Below are positions 30,035 to 42,561 of a stretch of 64,000 bases of DNA, one piece after another. Origin of the DNA: Bordetella parapertussis (lineage in GTDB: Bacteria > Pseudomonadota > Gammaproteobacteria > Burkholderiales > Burkholderiaceae_A); the NCBI GenBank assembly GCA_945862985.1, contig CAMAZF010000002.1:1-64000 (forward strand), read 5' to 3'. Position numbers and translations under genes: made by a program. The stretch's first letter is position 1, and each line of letters starts with the position of its first letter. The notes under the pieces were generated by a model that made no database searches, had not been told where the DNA came from, and saw only the letters and a list, made by a program, of their open reading frames with translations.

Positions 30035-33000
30035 ATGGGCATCCCCGCGTTTGGTCTTTACGATCCCGCACATGAGCATGATGCTTGTGGGGTCGGTTTT
30101 ATCGCCCATATTCGAGGCCAGAAGTCTCATGCCATCGTCCAACAGGGCCTTCAGATCCTCAAAAACCTTGATCATCGAGGGGCGGTCGGTGCAGATGCCC
30201 TGATGGGCGACGGTGCGGGCCTGCTTATGCAGCTGCCAGACACCCTGTTTCGCGAGGACATGGCTCACCAAGGTGTGCAGCTCCCCCCCCTGGGTGAGTA
30301 CGGCGTGGGCATGGTCTTTCTGCCCAAAGAACATGCCTCTCGTCTGGCCTGTGAGCGCGCGCTAGAGCGAGCCATCGCCGCTGAGGGCCAAGTGCTGTTG
30401 GGCTGGCGTGATGTCCCCACGGATGCCAGCATGCCCATGTCCCCCCGGGTCCGAGATCGCGAACCCATCATGCGTCAGGTCTTCATTGGGCGCGGAGATG
30501 ACGTCATCGTGCAGGACGCACTGGAGCGCAAGCTTTACGTCATTCGCAAGACCGCCTCTAGCGCCATCCAGGCCTTGGGCCTCAAACATGGAAAGGAGTA
30601 CTACGTCCCATCCATGTCGAGTCGCACCATCGTCTACAAAGGCTTGCTATTGGCAGACCAGGTCGGCGTGTACTACAAGGACCTCTCCGACTCCCGCTGC
30701 ACCTCTGCACTCGCGCTGGTGCATCAGCGCTTCTCGACCAATACCTTCCCCGAGTGGCCGCTCGCACACCCATATCGCATGGTGGCGCACAACGGCGAGA
30801 TCAATACGGTCAAGGGCAATTACAACTGGATGAGAGCGCGTGAGGGCGTCATGCGATCGTCCGTGCTGGGCGACGACCTACAGAAGCTCTACCCCATCAG
30901 CTTTGCGGGACAATCAGACACGGCTACCTTCGATAACTGCCTGGAGCTGCTGGTTGCTGCGGGGTACCCCATGGCCCATGCGGTCATGATGATGATCCCA
31001 GAGCCCTGGGAACAACACACGACGATGGATGCTTCACGCCGCGCGTTCTACGAATATCACGCCTCCATGATGGAGCCGTGGGACGGACCAGCATCCATCG
31101 TGTTCACCGACGGCCGCCAGATTGGTGCCACGCTCGATCGCAATGGCCTCCGCCCATCCCGGTACTGCATCACCGACGATGACCTGGTCATCATGGCCAG
31201 CGAGTCGGGTGTCCTGCCGGTGCCGGAAGACCGCATCGTGAGGAAATGGCGTCTGCAGCCCGGCAAGATGTTCCTCATCGATCTTGAGCAAGGTCGAATG
31301 ATTCACGATGAGGAGCTCAAGGCGAGCCTCGCTCAGTCCCGACCCTATCGTCAGTGGATTGAGAATGTGCGTGTCTCCCTCCAGAGCCTCGGCGAGGACA
31401 GCGACTCGACCGCCCCCCCTCCAAGTGACATTCCGCTCCTCGATCGCCAGCAGGCCTTCGGCTACACGCAAGAGGACTTGAAATTCCTGATGGCGCCTAT
31501 GGCCAGAGCCGGAGAGGAGGCTGTCGGCTCCATGGGCAACGACTCCCCTTTGGCGGTGCTCTCAGACCAGCCCAAGCCGCTCACCAGCTACTTCAAGCAG
31601 CTCTTTGCCCAGGTGACCAATCCGCCAATCGATCCCATTCGCGAGGCGATCGTGATGTCGCTGGTCTCCTTCGTGGGGCCAAAGCCAAACCTGCTCGACA
31701 TCAATCAGGTGAATCCTCCCCTTCGGCTAGAGGTCAAGCAGCCCATCCTCGATTTCGACGACATGGATCGCTTGCGGCATATTGCCCAGCACACCCGAGG
31801 AAAGTTCAAGAGCCAGTCGATCGACATCACCTACCCAGTGACTTGGGGGAAGGAGGGCGTAGAGGCCCGCCTGGCCACACTCTGCGCAGAGGCGGTAGAT
31901 GCCATCTCCGCCGGCGCGAACATCCTCATTCTGACGGATCGGACCGTCAGCGCGGACCGCGTTGCAATCCCAGCACTCCTGGCCCTCTCGGCCATTCACC
32001 AACACCTCGTCAGAGTGGGCAAGCGCACATTGGCGGGCCTGGTGGTGGAGACGGGCTCGGCCCGTGAGGTCCATCACTTCGCCGTGTTGGCTGGATATGG
32101 CGCAGAGGCCATTCACCCCTATCTCGCCATGGAAACCATCGCGAACCTGCAGGCTGGACTGGTCGGAGACCTGAGCCCAGAGAAGGCCATTGCCAATTAC
32201 GTCAAAGCGATTGGCAAGGGGCTCTCCAAGATCATGTCCAAGATGGGGATCTCCACCTACATGTCCTACTGTGGGGCGCAGATCTTCGAGGCCATTGGGC
32301 TCAACCAAGAGACCATCGATCGATACTTCCCCAATACGCCCAGTGCAGTGGGGGGCATGGGTGTCTTTGAAATTGCTGAAGAAGCCATTCGCACGCACCA
32401 GAAGGCCTTCGGCCAGGACCAGGTCCTCCAGGGCATGCTGGAGACCGGCGGCGAATATGCCTGGCGCGTTCGAGGCGAAGCCCACCTCTGGACACCCGAC
32501 TCCATCGCCAAGCTTCAGCACGCCACCCGTGCAAACCAGTTCTCCACTTACAAGGAATATGCTCAGCTCATCAATGACCAGAGCAAGCGCCACATGACGC
32601 TGCGTGGTCTGTTTGAGTTCAAGGTCGACCCCGCCCGCGCCATTCCATTGGATGAGGTGGAGCCAGCGTCCGAGATCGTCAAGCGCTTTGCCACCGGTGC
32701 CATGTCTCTGGGCTCTATTTCAACCGAGGCCCATGCCACCCTGGCCGTGGCCATGAACCGAATCGGCGGAAAGTCCAATACCGGTGAAGGTGGAGAAGAC
32801 AAGCGTCGCTACCGGGACGAACTCAAGGGCATCGCCATTCAAAGCGGCGCTACGCTGGGCTCGGTCATCGGATCGGAGAAGGTGGAGAGTGACATCGCAC
32901 TCAAAGCAGGCGATAGCCTGCGCTCTAAGATCAAGCAGGTCGCCTCCGGACGGTTCGGGGTCACCACCGAGTATCTGGTGTCTGCAGACCAGATCCAGAT

Positions 33001-34708
33001 CAAGATGGCTCAGGGCGCAAAGCCTGGTGAGGGTGGCCAGCTTCCTGGTGGAAAGGTCTCTGACTACATCGGTGAGCTGCGCCACTCGGTTCCTGGGGTT
33101 GGCCTCATCTCCCCGCCCCCTCACCACGACATCTACTCGATTGAGGACCTTGCGCAACTGATTCACGACCTGAAGAACGTCTCGCCGAGCGCAGACATCT
33201 CGGTCAAGCTCGTTTCCGAGATTGGCGTGGGGACGGTGGCTGCCGGCGTGGCAAAGGCCAAGGCCGATCATGTGGTGATTGCCGGCCATGATGGTGGCAC
33301 TGGCGCTTCACCGCTCTCGTCCATCAAGCATGCAGGATCCCCTTGGGAAATTGGTCTGGCCGAGACCCAGCAGACACTGGTGCTCAATGGGCTGAGAAGC
33401 CGAATTCGTGTGCAGGCTGATGGTCAGATGAAAACAGGCCGAGATGTGGTGGTCGCAGCCATGTTGGGTGCTGATGAGATGGGCTTTGCCACTGCACCGC
33501 TGGTGGTAGAGGGCTGCATCATGATGCGCAAGTGCCATCTGAACACTTGCCCTGTCGGCGTAGCAACACAAGACCCCGTTCTTCGCAAGAAATTCCAGGG
33601 TAAGCCCGAGCATGTGGTGAACTTCTTCTTCTTTGTTGCAGAGGAGGCCCGCGCCATCATGGCGCAGCTCGGCATTCGAAGATTTGAAGACCTGGTTGGA
33701 CGTGCAGACCTGCTCGATACGCGCAAAGGCATCGAACATTGGAAGGCGAGCGGACTCGACTTCACCAAGCTTTTGGCCATTCCTCCGGTGAGCCATATCG
33801 GTCAACAGCGTCACTCAGAGACGCAGGATCATGGACTCGAGAAGGCCCTGGATGTTCGACTGATTGAGCGAAGCCAAGATGCCATCCACAAAGGGCAGCG
33901 GATCCAGTTCATGGAAGTGGCACGCAACGTGAACCGTACGGTCGGTGCGATGCTCTCTGGCGAGGTCATTCGGCACCACCCGGATGGTCTGCCGGATGAC
34001 TCGATCCGCATTCAGCTCGAGGGAACGGGCGGCCAGTCCTTTGGCGCCTTTTTGGCCAAAGGCGTGACCCTCTACCTCATCGGCGACGCCAATGACTACA
34101 CCGGCAAAGGCATGTCTGGCGGCCGCGTGGTGGTGAGGCCGTCCATCGACTTCCGGGGGGTGGCGCACGAGAACATCATCGTGGGCAACACCGTGCTCTA
34201 CGGCGCGACCTCGGGTGAGGCGTTCTTCCGTGGCGTTGCGGGTGAGCGTTTCGCGGTCCGTCTCTCTGGCGCGAATGCAGTCGTCGAGGGAACCGGGGAC
34301 CATGGATGTGAATACATGACGGGTGGCACTGTGGTGGTCCTGGGCAAGACGGGCCGTAACTTCGCTGCGGGCATGTCGGGCGGCCTGGCCTATATCTTCG
34401 ATGAGGATGGACAGTTCTCGAGCCGCTGCAACCTGGCCATGGTGAGTCTAGAGCCAGTCCTCAGCGACGCCGAGCAGCGTGAGAAAGTGCCTGCCAGCAT
34501 CTGGCATCGCGACATGACGGACGAGCAGCAACTTCGCAAGATGATTGAGGACCACCATCGCTGGACGGGGAGCGCGCGTGCGCGAGACCTTCTCGACCAG
34601 TGGGCCACGGCACGATCGAAGTTCATCAAGGTCTTCCCCAACGAGTACAAGCGCGCATTGGGTGAAATCCACGCGCGCAAGCAGGCCGCACAAACGGTTC
34701 AGGCCTGA
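30035..34708 (+). CDS. gltB: Glutamate synthase (NADPH) large subunit
   Basis: GltB (1557 aa) transfers the amide of glutamine to 2-oxoglutarate, giving two glutamates. The ATG at 30035 has AAGGAG upstream; an earlier frame extension is unlikely. The glutaminase nucleophile is Cys18, in [20 protein letters not shown], exposed after removal of a short propeptide. The FMN and synthase domain includes [20 protein letters not shown] and [15 protein letters not shown], the 3Fe-4S site is CHLNTCPVG with the preceding CIMMRK, and the C-terminal GXGXG beta-helix ([20 protein letters not shown]) is complete. Confidence 0.97.
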   Translation: MGIPAFGLYDPAHEHDACGVGFIAHIRGQKSHAIVQQGLQILKNLDHRGAVGADALMGDGAGLLMQLPDTLFREDMAHQGVQLPPLGEYGVGMVFLPKEHASRLACERALERAIAAEGQVLLGWRDVPTDASMPMSPRVRDREPIMRQVFIGRGDDVIVQDALERKLYVIRKTASSAIQALGLKHGKEYYVPSMSSRTIVYKGLLLADQVGVYYKDLSDSRCTSALALVHQRFSTNTFPEWPLAHPYRMVAHNGEINTVKGNYNWMRAREGVMRSSVLGDDLQKLYPISFAGQSDTATFDNCLELLVAAGYPMAHAVMMMIPEPWEQHTTMDASRRAFYEYHASMMEPWDGPASIVFTDGRQIGATLDRNGLRPSRYCITDDDLVIMASESGVLPVPEDRIVRKWRLQPGKMFLIDLEQGRMIHDEELKASLAQSRPYRQWIENVRVSLQSLGEDSDSTAPPPSDIPLLDRQQAFGYTQEDLKFLMAPMARAGEEAVGSMGNDSPLAVLSDQPKPLTSYFKQLFAQVTNPPIDPIREAIVMSLVSFVGPKPNLLDINQVNPPLRLEVKQPILDFDDMDRLRHIAQHTRGKFKSQSIDITYPVTWGKEGVEARLATLCAEAVDAISAGANILILTDRTVSADRVAIPALLALSAIHQHLVRVGKRTLAGLVVETGSAREVHHFAVLAGYGAEAIHPYLAMETIANLQAGLVGDLSPEKAIANYVKAIGKGLSKIMSKMGISTYMSYCGAQIFEAIGLNQETIDRYFPNTPSAVGGMGVFEIAEEAIRTHQKAFGQDQVLQGMLETGGEYAWRVRGEAHLWTPDSIAKLQHATRANQFSTYKEYAQLINDQSKRHMTLRGLFEFKVDPARAIPLDEVEPASEIVKRFATGAMSLGSISTEAHATLAVAMNRIGGKSNTGEGGEDKRRYRDELKGIAIQSGATLGSVIGSEKVESDIALKAGDSLRSKIKQVASGRFGVTTEYLVSADQIQIKMAQGAKPGEGGQLPGGKVSDYIGELRHSVPGVGLISPPPHHDIYSIEDLAQLIHDLKNVSPSADISVKLVSEIGVGTVAAGVAKAKADHVVIAGHDGGTGASPLSSIKHAGSPWEIGLAETQQTLVLNGLRSRIRVQADGQMKTGRDVVVAAMLGADEMGFATAPLVVEGCIMMRKCHLNTCPVGVATQDPVLRKKFQGKPEHVVNFFFFVAEEARAIMAQLGIRRFEDLVGRADLLDTRKGIEHWKASGLDFTKLLAIPPVSHIGQQRHSETQDHGLEKALDVRLIERSQDAIHKGQRIQFMEVARNVNRTVGAMLSGEVIRHHPDGLPDDSIRIQLEGTGGQSFGAFLAKGVTLYLIGDANDYTGKGMSGGRVVVRPSIDFRGVAHENIIVGNTVLYGATSGEAFFRGVAGERFAVRLSGANAVVEGTGDHGCEYMTGGTVVVLGKTGRNFAAGMSGGLAYIFDEDGQFSSRCNLAMVSLEPVLSDAEQREKVPASIWHRDMTDEQQLRKMIEDHHRWTGSARARDLLDQWATARSKFIKVFPNEYKRALGEIHARKQAAQTVQA

Positions 34709-34728
34709 GTCTAGAAAGAGAGCACACC

Positions 34729-36195
34729 ATGGGAAAAGTCACTGGATTTATGGAGCTTGAGCGACTCGATGAAGGCTACGAGGCGCCAGAGAAGCGACTC
34801 AAGCATTACAAAGAGTTTGTCATTGGCTTGAGTGAAGAGCAGGCGACGCAGCAGGCCGCGCGTTGCATGGACTGCGGCATACCGTTTTGCAACAACGGCT
34901 GCCCCGTCAACAACATCATTCCTGACTTTAATGATCTGGTGTTTCAGCACCAGTGGAAGGCGGCCCTCGACACGCTGCACTCGACCAATAACTTTCCGGA
35001 GTTCACCGGGCGAATCTGCCCCGCTCCCTGTGAGGCGGCCTGCACGCTGAACTTCAATGACGACGCGGTGGGGATCAAGTCCATCGAGCACGCCATCATC
35101 GATCGAGGCTGGTCTGAGGGTTGGGTGGTGCCTCAACCGCCCGCGCAGAAGACCGGCAAGCGGGTTGCGGTGGTGGGCTCGGGGCCTGCGGGCCTGGCTG
35201 CGGCCCAGCAGCTTGCGCGCGCCGGACACGACGTGGTGGTTTTCGAGAAGAATGACCGCGTTGGGGGTCTTCTGCGTTACGGCATTCCCGACTTCAAAAT
35301 GGAAAAGCACCACATCGATCGTCGGGTGGAGCAGATGCAGGCAGAGGGGGTGGTGTTTCGCACGGGCGTTCTGGTGGCCAAGCTTCCTGAGGACACCAAG
35401 GTGACGAACTGGTCTCATGAGACTGTGACGCCGGAAGCCCTCGTGGCTGAATTCGACGCCGTTTTGCTCACCGGTGGGGCGGAGCAGCCGCGCGACCTGC
35501 CCGTACCAGGTCGTGAGCTCGATGGCGTGCATTTCGCCATGGAGTTCCTACCCGAGCAGAACAAGGTGAATGCAGGCGATCGGCTCAAGAAGCAGCTGCG
35601 TGCCGATGGTAAGCATGTGATTGTGATCGGTGGTGGCGACACGGGGTCTGACTGCGTCGGCACAAGCAATCGCCACGGAGCGGCCAGCGTGACCCAGTTC
35701 GAGCTCATGCCCATGCCGCCTGAGCAGGAGAATAAGCCCCTCGTTTGGCCTTACTGGCCCACCAAGCTGCGCACGTCGAGCAGCCATGAGGAGGGCTGCG
35801 ACCGTGAGTTCGCCATTGCGACGAAGGAGTTTCTGGGCGAGAAAGGTCGTCTGACCGGGCTCAAAGCGGTCCACGTCGAGTGGAAGGATGGCCGCATGCA
35901 GGAGGTCGAGGGCAGCGAGCAGATCTTTAAGGCTGATCTGGTCCTACTGGCCATGGGCTTTGTAGCCCCCGTGGGCAGCATCCTGGAAGCCTTTGGGGTC
36001 GAATGTGATCCGCGGGGCAATGGAAAAGCGACCACGGAGGGAGCCCGCGCCTACGCCACTAACCGGCCAAAGGTATTCGTGGCTGGTGACATGCGCCGCG
36101 GGCAATCCCTGGTGGTGTGGGCTATCCGAGAGGGCCGACAGGCTGCGCACGCCATTGATGCTCAGCTTATGGGTGTGACGAACCTGCCTCGCTGA
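34729..36195 (+). CDS. gltD: Glutamate synthase (NADPH) small subunit
   Basis: GltD (488 aa) takes electrons from NADPH through FAD and iron-sulfur clusters to GltB. N-terminal cluster cysteines are in [17 protein letters not shown] and [11 protein letters not shown]. The FAD site is [19 protein letters not shown] and the NADPH site [20 protein letters not shown]. It follows gltB by 20 bases. Its 3' end overlaps the convergent OsmC-like gene by 29 bases. Confidence 0.97.
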   Translation: MGKVTGFMELERLDEGYEAPEKRLKHYKEFVIGLSEEQATQQAARCMDCGIPFCNNGCPVNNIIPDFNDLVFQHQWKAALDTLHSTNNFPEFTGRICPAPCEAACTLNFNDDAVGIKSIEHAIIDRGWSEGWVVPQPPAQKTGKRVAVVGSGPAGLAAAQQLARAGHDVVVFEKNDRVGGLLRYGIPDFKMEKHHIDRRVEQMQAEGVVFRTGVLVAKLPEDTKVTNWSHETVTPEALVAEFDAVLLTGGAEQPRDLPVPGRELDGVHFAMEFLPEQNKVNAGDRLKKQLRADGKHVIVIGGGDTGSDCVGTSNRHGAASVTQFELMPMPPEQENKPLVWPYWPTKLRTSSSHEEGCDREFAIATKEFLGEKGRLTGLKAVHVEWKDGRMQEVEGSEQIFKADLVLLAMGFVAPVGSILEAFGVECDPRGNGKATTEGARAYATNRPKVFVAGDMRRGQSLVVWAIREGRQAAHAIDAQLMGVTNLPR

Positions 36196-36604
36196 GTAGG
36201 GTTTCAACATGAATCTGCCCCTCCATCAGGCGATGGATGGGGCATTTGTTCGCGATCTCGATGAGTCGTCCCCGCTGCTCATCGGTCAACGCCCCGATGA
36301 CCGAGACGGTGCGAAGGAGGCGGTAATGAATGCGTCCATCCTCCTCCTTGCTCTCGGATACTCGATCGACCTGACAGTCAATGCGCTGAACGTCCCAGTC
36401 GGGCTTGCGGCGCAGGTAGAGCTCAAGGGTCAAGACCGTGCATGCGGCCAGCGCTGAGTCGAGCAGGTCATGAGGGTCTGGCGCGGCGTCGTGAGAACCC
36501 AGCTCCTTTGGGACATCGGATGTCCATGTGTGGCGGCCGTTGGTGAGGCTGGTGATCAGCCCAGTGTCACGATGCAGGAAGGCTTGGATGCGTGCTTCTT
36601 TCAT
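36167..36604 (-). CDS. OsmC/Ohr-family protein
   Basis: This 145-aa protein has the OsmC fold: a glycine/aspartate-rich N-terminal part ([20 protein letters not shown]) with the first redox cysteine, and a C-terminal [19 protein letters not shown] with the second. Family members are thiol peroxidases acting on hydroperoxides or related to stress responses. It sits divergent to a histidine-phosphatase gene and converges on gltD. The precise substrate is not inferable. Confidence 0.88.
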   Translation of the reverse strand: MKEARIQAFLHRDTGLITSLTNGRHTWTSDVPKELGSHDAAPDPHDLLDSALAACTVLTLELYLRRKPDWDVQRIDCQVDRVSESKEEDGRIHYRLLRTVSVIGALTDEQRGRLIEIANKCPIHRLMEGQIHVETLLSEAGSSHP

Positions 36605-36663
36605 GGAACCGATCCGTTCGGAGGTCGTCTAGAGAGATTCCATTGGATCAGAGAGGCGAAAGC

Positions 36664-37281
36664 GTGACAAATCCCAGTCGTCGATCCAGTCTGCGAATGC
36701 TAGGCGCAGCTGGCCTCATGGGTCTTCAGGGCATGAGGCCACTGACGCCTCAGGGCAACGCAAGCCCGGCGATTCGTGACTGGCTCATGAGCCCCGGTGC
36801 CATCCTTCTGATTCGCCATGCACAGACCGAACCGGGGCTCGGCGATCCCGACGCATTCCGCATTGGGGACTGTTCCACGCAACGGAACCTCTCAGAGGCC
36901 GGGCGGGCTGAGTCGCGCGCATGGGGAGTCTGGCTCTCAGCCATGGGCATGCGCCCGGTGGCGGTTCGATCCAGCCAGTGGTGCCGCTGTCTGGAGACCG
37001 CACGGCTGATGTTTCCTCAGCAGTCCATTCAGGAATGGGTGGCACTGAACTCCTTTTTTCAAGGCCACGGCAATCGAGATGCCCAGCTCGCCCAAGCTCG
37101 CCAGGCAGCCATTCAAAGGGCTCGCAGCACGAGTGGGTTCGAGGTCTGGGTGACCCATCAGGTGGTGATCTCGAGCCTGACTGATCAGTACACGAGCATG
37201 GGAGAGGCGGTTGTGGTTCGTGGCCCTCAGGCCTTAGGGGAGCCTTTTGCAGTGCTGGGGCGAAGCAACGGCCCCAGATAG
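36664..37281 (+). CDS. Histidine phosphatase family protein, probably Tat-exported
   Basis: This 205-aa protein carries the RHG-type catalytic motif as [17 protein letters not shown] and a later [12 protein letters not shown]. The start is the GTG at 36664. Residues 5-20 ([16 protein letters not shown]) resemble a twin-arginine signal, suggesting a periplasmic location. The last 55 bases overlap convergent uvrA. Phosphatase substrate unknown; it is not a glycolytic phosphoglycerate mutase, being too short and with a signal peptide. Confidence 0.8.
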   Translation: MTNPSRRSSLRMLGAAGLMGLQGMRPLTPQGNASPAIRDWLMSPGAILLIRHAQTEPGLGDPDAFRIGDCSTQRNLSEAGRAESRAWGVWLSAMGMRPVAVRSSQWCRCLETARLMFPQQSIQEWVALNSFFQGHGNRDAQLAQARQAAIQRARSTSGFEVWVTHQVVISSLTDQYTSMGEAVVVRGPQALGEPFAVLGRSNGPR

Positions 37282-40103
37282 CGCCCGGTGTGGCTCTCGG
37301 GCACGCGCACGATGTCCTCGGGAGGCCCTTGCGCGATCAATTGGCCTCCGCCGTCTCCGCCCTCTGGGCCCATGTCAAGGATCCAGTCCGCAGTCTTGAT
37401 GACATCGAGGTTGTGCTCAATGATCAAGACGGTATTGCCAGAGTCTCGAAGTCGCATGAGCACATGCAAAAGCATCTCCGTGTCGTAAAAGTGTAGGCCG
37501 GTGGTGGGCTCATCCAGTACATAGAGCGTTTTTCCCGTCTCGCGCTTAGAGAGTTCACAGGCGAGTTTGACGCGCTGTGCCTCCCCGCCCGAGAGGGTGG
37601 TGGCACTCTGTCCCAGCTGAACATAGCCAAGCCCCACCTCTTGAAGGAGGTGGAGCCTCCGGGCGAGCGGGGGGATGGCCGAAAAAAATTCTGCGGCCTC
37701 ATCCACTGTCATTGCCAGGACCTCGGCAATGGTCTTGCCTCGCCAACGGACATCGAGAGTCTCTCGATTGAAGCGCAGGCCCTTGCACAGATCGCAGGGC
37801 ACATAGACGTCGGGGAGAAAATGCATCTCGACTCGAACCATGCCGTCACCTTGGCAGGCTTCGCATCGTCCACCTTTGACATTGAACGAGAATCGCCCCG
37901 CGTCATAGCCACGCTCTCGGGCCATGGGAGACTCTGCGAAGAGTTCACGAATGGTGGTCAGCATGCCAGTGTAGGTGGCCGGGTTGCTGCGCGGCGTCCG
38001 CCCGATCGGACTCTGATCGACATTGATGATCCGATCAAAATGCTCGAGTCCATCGAGTCCATCATGCTCTGCAGCCTGTCGATGACTGCCGTTGAGCCGA
38101 GCCTGGGCATGGGCGACAAGCGTGTCATTGATGAGGGTGGATTTCCCGCTGCCGGAGACGCCGGTCACGCAGACGAGCAGCCCCACGGGGATGCGAACCG
38201 TGAGCTGCTTGAGGTTGTTGGCTCGCGCGCCTTTGAGCACCAGCCAGCGCTCGTCGGGGGCACGTCTTGGGTTGGGTATGGGAATGGCTCGGCCGCCGCT
38301 GAGGTACTGGCCGGTGAGGGACTGAGGACTTCGCAGAACGTCCTGAAGGCTCCCTTGTGCAATGACCTGCCCCCCCTGGCGGCCTGCTCCTGGGCCCATG
38401 TCAATGATGTGATCCGCCGCTCGAATGGCATCTTCATCGTGCTCTACGACCAGGACGGAGTTACCCAGGTCACGCAGATGCGCCAGCGTCTTGAGCAGGC
38501 GGTCGTTGTCACGCTGGTGAAGCCCGATGGAGGGTTCATCCAAGACGTACATCACACCGGTGAGGCCGGCTCCGATCTGGCTGGCCAGTCGGATACGCTG
38601 GGACTCTCCGCCGGAGAGACTGGATGCCGTTCGATCGAGTCGTAGGTACGAGAGGCCGACATCAATGAGGAAGCGCAGTCGCGATTGGGTCTCATGGAGC
38701 AGCCGCTCGCCGATGGCCTTACGCATGCCTGTCAGGGGCAGGGATGCGAGTGTCTCTGCGGCCTGGGTCAATGGCATGGCCAAGAGCTCCGGGAGGCTGA
38801 TCGATGCCTCTGCAGGGCCCACCCGTACATGGCGCGCCTCAGGCTTGAGGCGAGAACCCTCGCAGCCTGAACAGGCGCTCAGGCGTCGATAGCGCCCAAG
38901 CTCCTCGCGCACAGCGGCGCTGTCTGTCTCGGCAAAGCGCCGGTTTAGGTTGGGGATCACCCCCTCGAAGACATGCTTTCGGGTGACGGTTTTTCCCTGC
39001 TCGGAGGGGTAGGTGAAGGCTATTTTCTCGTCTCCAGAGCCATGGAGCAGGAGCGCTTGATGCTGCGGCGAGAGGTCTTCAAATGGTGTGTGAACCGAGA
39101 AGCCACCGTGGGCCGCCAGGCTCTCAATCATGGCGAAGGCGAAGCTGTTTCGTGCATCCCAGCCCGCGATGGCGCCATTCGCCAGTGACAGGTGCGGAAA
39201 CTCAACCACCCGGTCCGGATCGAAACGAGACTCTTCGCCCAGCCCATCGCATTGGGGGCAGGCTCCAGCGGGAGAGTTGAAAGAGAACAGGTTGGGCTCA
39301 AGGTCACGCAGTGAAAAGCCACATTCCGGGCAGGCGAATCGCAGAGAGAGGGAGCGCTCTTCGACCCGATCATCGTCCGACTGAATGAGGGCGAGGGCCT
39401 GGTCTTGTCCCAGACGCAACGCCATCTCGAGCGACTCTGCAAGTCTTTGCTGGAGGTTGGGCCGGCGTTTGAGCCGATCCACGACCACATCGATGCTGTG
39501 GTGCTGGGACTTCTGCAAGGCCACCAGATGATCAAGGGACATGTCTTGGGGGGCGGCTGTGCCAGACCGAACACGAACGCGAACGAAGCCCTGAGCCCTC
39601 AGCCCATCGAGCAGCTCGCGATGCTCACCCTTTTGATGCACCACCACGGGTGCCAGCAGGCTGATGCGTTCGCCCTCAGGCCCCTCGAGGAGCGCATCCA
39701 CCATCAGCGACACCGATTGAGATTCCAGTCTCTGGTGGGGATGAGTCGGGCAGTGGGGAACGCCGACGCGTGCAAAAAGCAGCCTGAGGTAGTCCAGGAT
39801 TTCAGTGACGGTCCCGACCGTCGATCGCGGGTTGTGGCTGCTGGACTTCTGTTCAATGGCAATGGCCGGGGAGAGGCCCTCGATGAGATCCGCATCGGGA
39901 CGCTCCATCAGCTGCAGAAACTGTCGCGCATAGGGAGAGAGAGACTCGACATATCGCCTCTGACCCTCGGCATAGAGCGTGTCAAAGGCCAGGGAAGATT
40001 TCCCTGAGCCGGACAGGCCTGTGATCACCACGAGTTTGCTGCGTGGGATGTCGAGGTCGAGGTTCTTGAGATTGTGGGTGCGAACGCCGCGGAGTCGGAT
40101 CAT
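37227..40103 (-). CDS. uvrA: Excinuclease ABC subunit UvrA
   Basis: UvrA (958 aa) is the damage-sensing ATPase of nucleotide excision repair. First Walker A is [20 protein letters not shown] (about residue 31), second is [15 protein letters not shown] (about residue 650). Zinc-finger cysteines appear in [12 protein letters not shown] with ACPQCDGLG, and in [14 protein letters not shown] with VPCDLCKGL. Both ABC signature regions ([13 protein letters not shown] and [13 protein letters not shown]) are intact. It lies divergent from the MFS gene, 38 bases away. I see no LexA box in that gap. Confidence 0.98.
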   Translation of the reverse strand: MIRLRGVRTHNLKNLDLDIPRSKLVVITGLSGSGKSSLAFDTLYAEGQRRYVESLSPYARQFLQLMERPDADLIEGLSPAIAIEQKSSSHNPRSTVGTVTEILDYLRLLFARVGVPHCPTHPHQRLESQSVSLMVDALLEGPEGERISLLAPVVVHQKGEHRELLDGLRAQGFVRVRVRSGTAAPQDMSLDHLVALQKSQHHSIDVVVDRLKRRPNLQQRLAESLEMALRLGQDQALALIQSDDDRVEERSLSLRFACPECGFSLRDLEPNLFSFNSPAGACPQCDGLGEESRFDPDRVVEFPHLSLANGAIAGWDARNSFAFAMIESLAAHGGFSVHTPFEDLSPQHQALLLHGSGDEKIAFTYPSEQGKTVTRKHVFEGVIPNLNRRFAETDSAAVREELGRYRRLSACSGCEGSRLKPEARHVRVGPAEASISLPELLAMPLTQAAETLASLPLTGMRKAIGERLLHETQSRLRFLIDVGLSYLRLDRTASSLSGGESQRIRLASQIGAGLTGVMYVLDEPSIGLHQRDNDRLLKTLAHLRDLGNSVLVVEHDEDAIRAADHIIDMGPGAGRQGGQVIAQGSLQDVLRSPQSLTGQYLSGGRAIPIPNPRRAPDERWLVLKGARANNLKQLTVRIPVGLLVCVTGVSGSGKSTLINDTLVAHAQARLNGSHRQAAEHDGLDGLEHFDRIINVDQSPIGRTPRSNPATYTGMLTTIRELFAESPMARERGYDAGRFSFNVKGGRCEACQGDGMVRVEMHFLPDVYVPCDLCKGLRFNRETLDVRWRGKTIAEVLAMTVDEAAEFFSAIPPLARRLHLLQEVGLGYVQLGQSATTLSGGEAQRVKLACELSKRETGKTLYVLDEPTTGLHFYDTEMLLHVLMRLRDSGNTVLIIEHNLDVIKTADWILDMGPEGGDGGGQLIAQGPPEDIVRVPESHTGRYLGPLLRPSTAKGSPKA

Positions 40104-40141
40104 GGGAGCGAGTCAAGGCCAATCCACTACTATAACGAGCC

Positions 40142-41362
40142 ATGAGCCCTTCATCTGAGCCCGCGTTGGCCTTTACCCCTCAGGAGCGCATGGCCAGTAT
40201 GGGCCTTGCATCGGTCATTGGACTTCGCATGCTCGGTCTCTTTCTGATGCTGCCCGTTCTTGCCATTGGGGCTGGTGGCCTCACCGGCGGGGGCAGTCCG
40301 GTTTGGCTGGGGTTGGCCATGGGCGCTTATGGGCTGACGCAGGCGGTGCTCCAGATTCCGTTTGGGGTTGCCTCAGACCGATGGGGACGTCGTCCAGTCA
40401 TTCTCGCGGGCTTGGGCATTTTCGTGACGGGTAGCCTGGTCTGCGCCCTATCCTCTAGCATCGAGATGCTGGTCATCGGCCGTGCGCTTCAAGGGGCTGG
40501 GGCTGTCTCCGCGGCGGTGAGTGCGTACCTCGCCGATCTCACGCGAGAGTCTGTTCGTACTCGGGCGATGGCCATGGTGGGTGCTGCCATTGGGCTTTCA
40601 TTCGCGCTCTCGATGGTGATTGCGCCTCCACTGTTTGGCGTCTGGGGCCTGACGGGCTTGTTTGCTTTTACCGCCGGGCTTGCGGTCATGGCCATGCTGG
40701 TGGTGCTCAGGCTGCCCACGCCCGCTCAGCGCCCGCCGGAGGGTCGTTTGCCTTGGGCCGTTCTGCTCGGACATGACCAGCTCAAACGGCTCAACCTCGG
40801 CATTTTCACCATGATGGCGATACAGACCAGTCTGTTTGTCGCGATCCCGCAGGTTCTGGTCTCTCTCGACCTCCCCATCTCCGACCATTGGCAGGTTTAT
40901 CTGCCGCTCATGCTGCTGGCCTTTGCCTTGATGGTTCCCCCCATCCTCTGGGCAGAGCGAAAGGGCCGCTTTAAGCCGGTCTTTCTGGCCTCCATTGGCT
41001 TACTGATTCTGGCGATGGCGCTTTTTCTCACCGCCAATCCCTTCTGGAGTTGGATGCTTGCCATCGCCATCTTCATGCTGGGCTTTAACCTTCTAGAGGC
41101 GCTGCTTCCCTCATGGGTGTCTCGACTGGCTCCCTCAGGACAGCGTGGCCAGGCGATGGGGGTCTACAACACGAGCCAGTCACTGGGCCTCTTTGTGGGC
41201 GGAGCTGCGGGCGGTCTGGCGCTTGCCCAGGCCGGGCTCGATGGGGTTTTCTGGCTGTGCGGCGGGTTGGCGTTATTCTGGGGCATGATGTCTCTTGGAT
41301 TACACGAGATCGGCCCCCGTTCTCGTCCGGTTGTGCCTGAGGCTCAGCCAATCGAAGGCTAG
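40142..41362 (+). CDS. Major facilitator superfamily transporter (YajR-like)
   Basis: This 406-aa protein has twelve predicted transmembrane helices and the MFS motif [12 protein letters not shown] after the second. Its N-terminal half, [16 protein letters not shown] and [15 protein letters not shown], resembles the YajR drug-exporter subfamily, but it lacks the extra C-terminal ferredoxin-like domain of E. coli YajR. The position between uvrA and ssb is conserved in related bacteria. Substrate unknown. Confidence 0.85.
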   Translation: MSPSSEPALAFTPQERMASMGLASVIGLRMLGLFLMLPVLAIGAGGLTGGGSPVWLGLAMGAYGLTQAVLQIPFGVASDRWGRRPVILAGLGIFVTGSLVCALSSSIEMLVIGRALQGAGAVSAAVSAYLADLTRESVRTRAMAMVGAAIGLSFALSMVIAPPLFGVWGLTGLFAFTAGLAVMAMLVVLRLPTPAQRPPEGRLPWAVLLGHDQLKRLNLGIFTMMAIQTSLFVAIPQVLVSLDLPISDHWQVYLPLMLLAFALMVPPILWAERKGRFKPVFLASIGLLILAMALFLTANPFWSWMLAIAIFMLGFNLLEALLPSWVSRLAPSGQRGQAMGVYNTSQSLGLFVGGAAGGLALAQAGLDGVFWLCGGLALFWGMMSLGLHEIGPRSRPVVPEAQPIEG

Positions 41363-41420
41363 TGCGTGGGTGCCTGCCTCGATAGGGTGAGGGCCCGATT
41401 CAAACCATAGGAGAAGATGC

Positions 41421-41894
41421 ATGGCATCTGTAAACAAAGTGATTCTGTTGGGCAATCTCGGCCGTGATCCCGAGGTTCGTTACTCCCCCGATGGCGGCGC
41501 CATCGCCAATGTCTCGATTGCAACCACGTCTCGCTACAAGGACAAGTCGTCTGGCGACATGAAAGAAGACACCGAGTGGCACCGTGTGGTCTTTTTTGGC
41601 CGCCTGGCTGAAATCGCCGGTGAATACCTCAAGAAAGGGCGTCCGGTCTATGTTGAGGGTCGTTTGCGGACCCGAAAGTGGCAGGATCAGTCTGGCCAGG
41701 AGCGCCTCACCACCGAGGTGGTGGCGGAGCAGATGCAGCTCTTAGGTGGACGGGATGGGGGTGGTGGTTCCTCGGGAGGCGGCTCTGCCCCATCCCTACC
41801 GGATGAGGGAGGCTACTCGGCTCCAGCGCCTTCGGCGGCGCGGTCAGCCCCGAAAGCAGGATTTGACGACCTCGATGACGACATTCCGTTTTAA
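41421..41894 (+). CDS. ssb: Single-stranded DNA-binding protein
   Basis: SSB (157 aa) has an N-terminal OB fold ([20 protein letters not shown] to about residue 110), a glycine-rich linker ([10 protein letters not shown] and onward) and the acidic tip DDLDDDIPF that binds partner proteins. GGAGAAG precedes the ATG. A textbook intrinsic terminator follows at 41916-41943. Confidence 0.97.
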   Translation: MASVNKVILLGNLGRDPEVRYSPDGGAIANVSIATTSRYKDKSSGDMKEDTEWHRVVFFGRLAEIAGEYLKKGRPVYVEGRLRTRKWQDQSGQERLTTEVVAEQMQLLGGRDGGGGSSGGGSAPSLPDEGGYSAPAPSAARSAPKAGFDDLDDDIPF

Positions 41895-41915
41895 AATCTA
41901 GGTTCGGAGTCTCAA

Positions 41916-41943
41916 GCGCCGCGCATTCCGCGGCGTTTTTTTT
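41916..41943 (+). terminator. Intrinsic terminator after ssb
   Basis: CGCCGCG (41917-41923) pairs with CGCGGCG (41929-41935), with a 5-base loop and eight following T residues. It separates ssb from the DUF502 gene 20 bases downstream. Confidence 0.9.
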
Positions 41944-41963
41944 AACCCCAAGGGGCCAAAGCG

Positions 41964-42551
41964 GTGCTTAAAAAATTCTTCATTGCAGGCTTGTTGATCT
42001 GGGCGCCCATTGGCATCACGGTCTGGGTCATCACCGCCATTGTCTCCACCCTCGACAATGTTCTGCCCGAGGGGCTTCGCCCTGAAGCGCTGTTTGGGCA
42101 GTCCATCCCCGGTTTCGGTGTCGTGGCCGTGGTGCTGTTGATCTTCTTGACGGGCGTTTTTGCGGCAAACCTGCTCGGACGCCGCCTCGTGATGGTGTGG
42201 GAGGGAGTACTGGCTCGCATTCCCCTGGTTCGATCCATCTACTCCTCGGTCAAACAAGTCAGCGACACCATTCTCGCGCCCAATGGCCAGGCTTTTCGTC
42301 AGGCCGTTCTGGTGCAATACCCCCGCTATGGCAGCTACACGGTTGCGTTTGTCACCGGCGCTCCCGCGAGTGAGCTCATGCCACACCTTCCGGGTGAATG
42401 TGTCAGTGTGTATGTTCCGACCACGCCGAACCCCACCTCAGGGTTCTTTCTCATGATGCCTCGAGAGGAAGTCATCCCGCTCAACATCCCGGTCGACAAA
42501 GCCCTGAAGTATGTGGTGTCCATGGGCACGGTTTCCCCTTCTTCCCAATAA
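41964..42551 (+). CDS. DUF502 family membrane protein
   Basis: This 195-aa protein starts with GTG at 41964. Two transmembrane helices ([19 protein letters not shown] and [21 protein letters not shown]) are followed by a soluble part with [19 protein letters not shown], the signature of the DUF502 family. Function is unknown; homologues are often found next to aspS in betaproteobacteria, as here (10 bases before aspS). Confidence 0.88.
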   Translation: MLKKFFIAGLLIWAPIGITVWVITAIVSTLDNVLPEGLRPEALFGQSIPGFGVVAVVLLIFLTGVFAANLLGRRLVMVWEGVLARIPLVRSIYSSVKQVSDTILAPNGQAFRQAVLVQYPRYGSYTVAFVTGAPASELMPHLPGECVSVYVPTTPNPTSGFFLMMPREEVIPLNIPVDKALKYVVSMGTVSPSSQ

Positions 42552-42561
42552 AAGGTTTTCT

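Noticed and set aside
31727-32593. Minus-strand open frames opposite gltB
   Set aside because: Shadow frames of a high-GC gene; no start signals or domain.
40104-40141. Possible SOS box between uvrA and the MFS gene
   Set aside because: No CTGT-N8-ACAG-like sequence is present in the 38-base gap.
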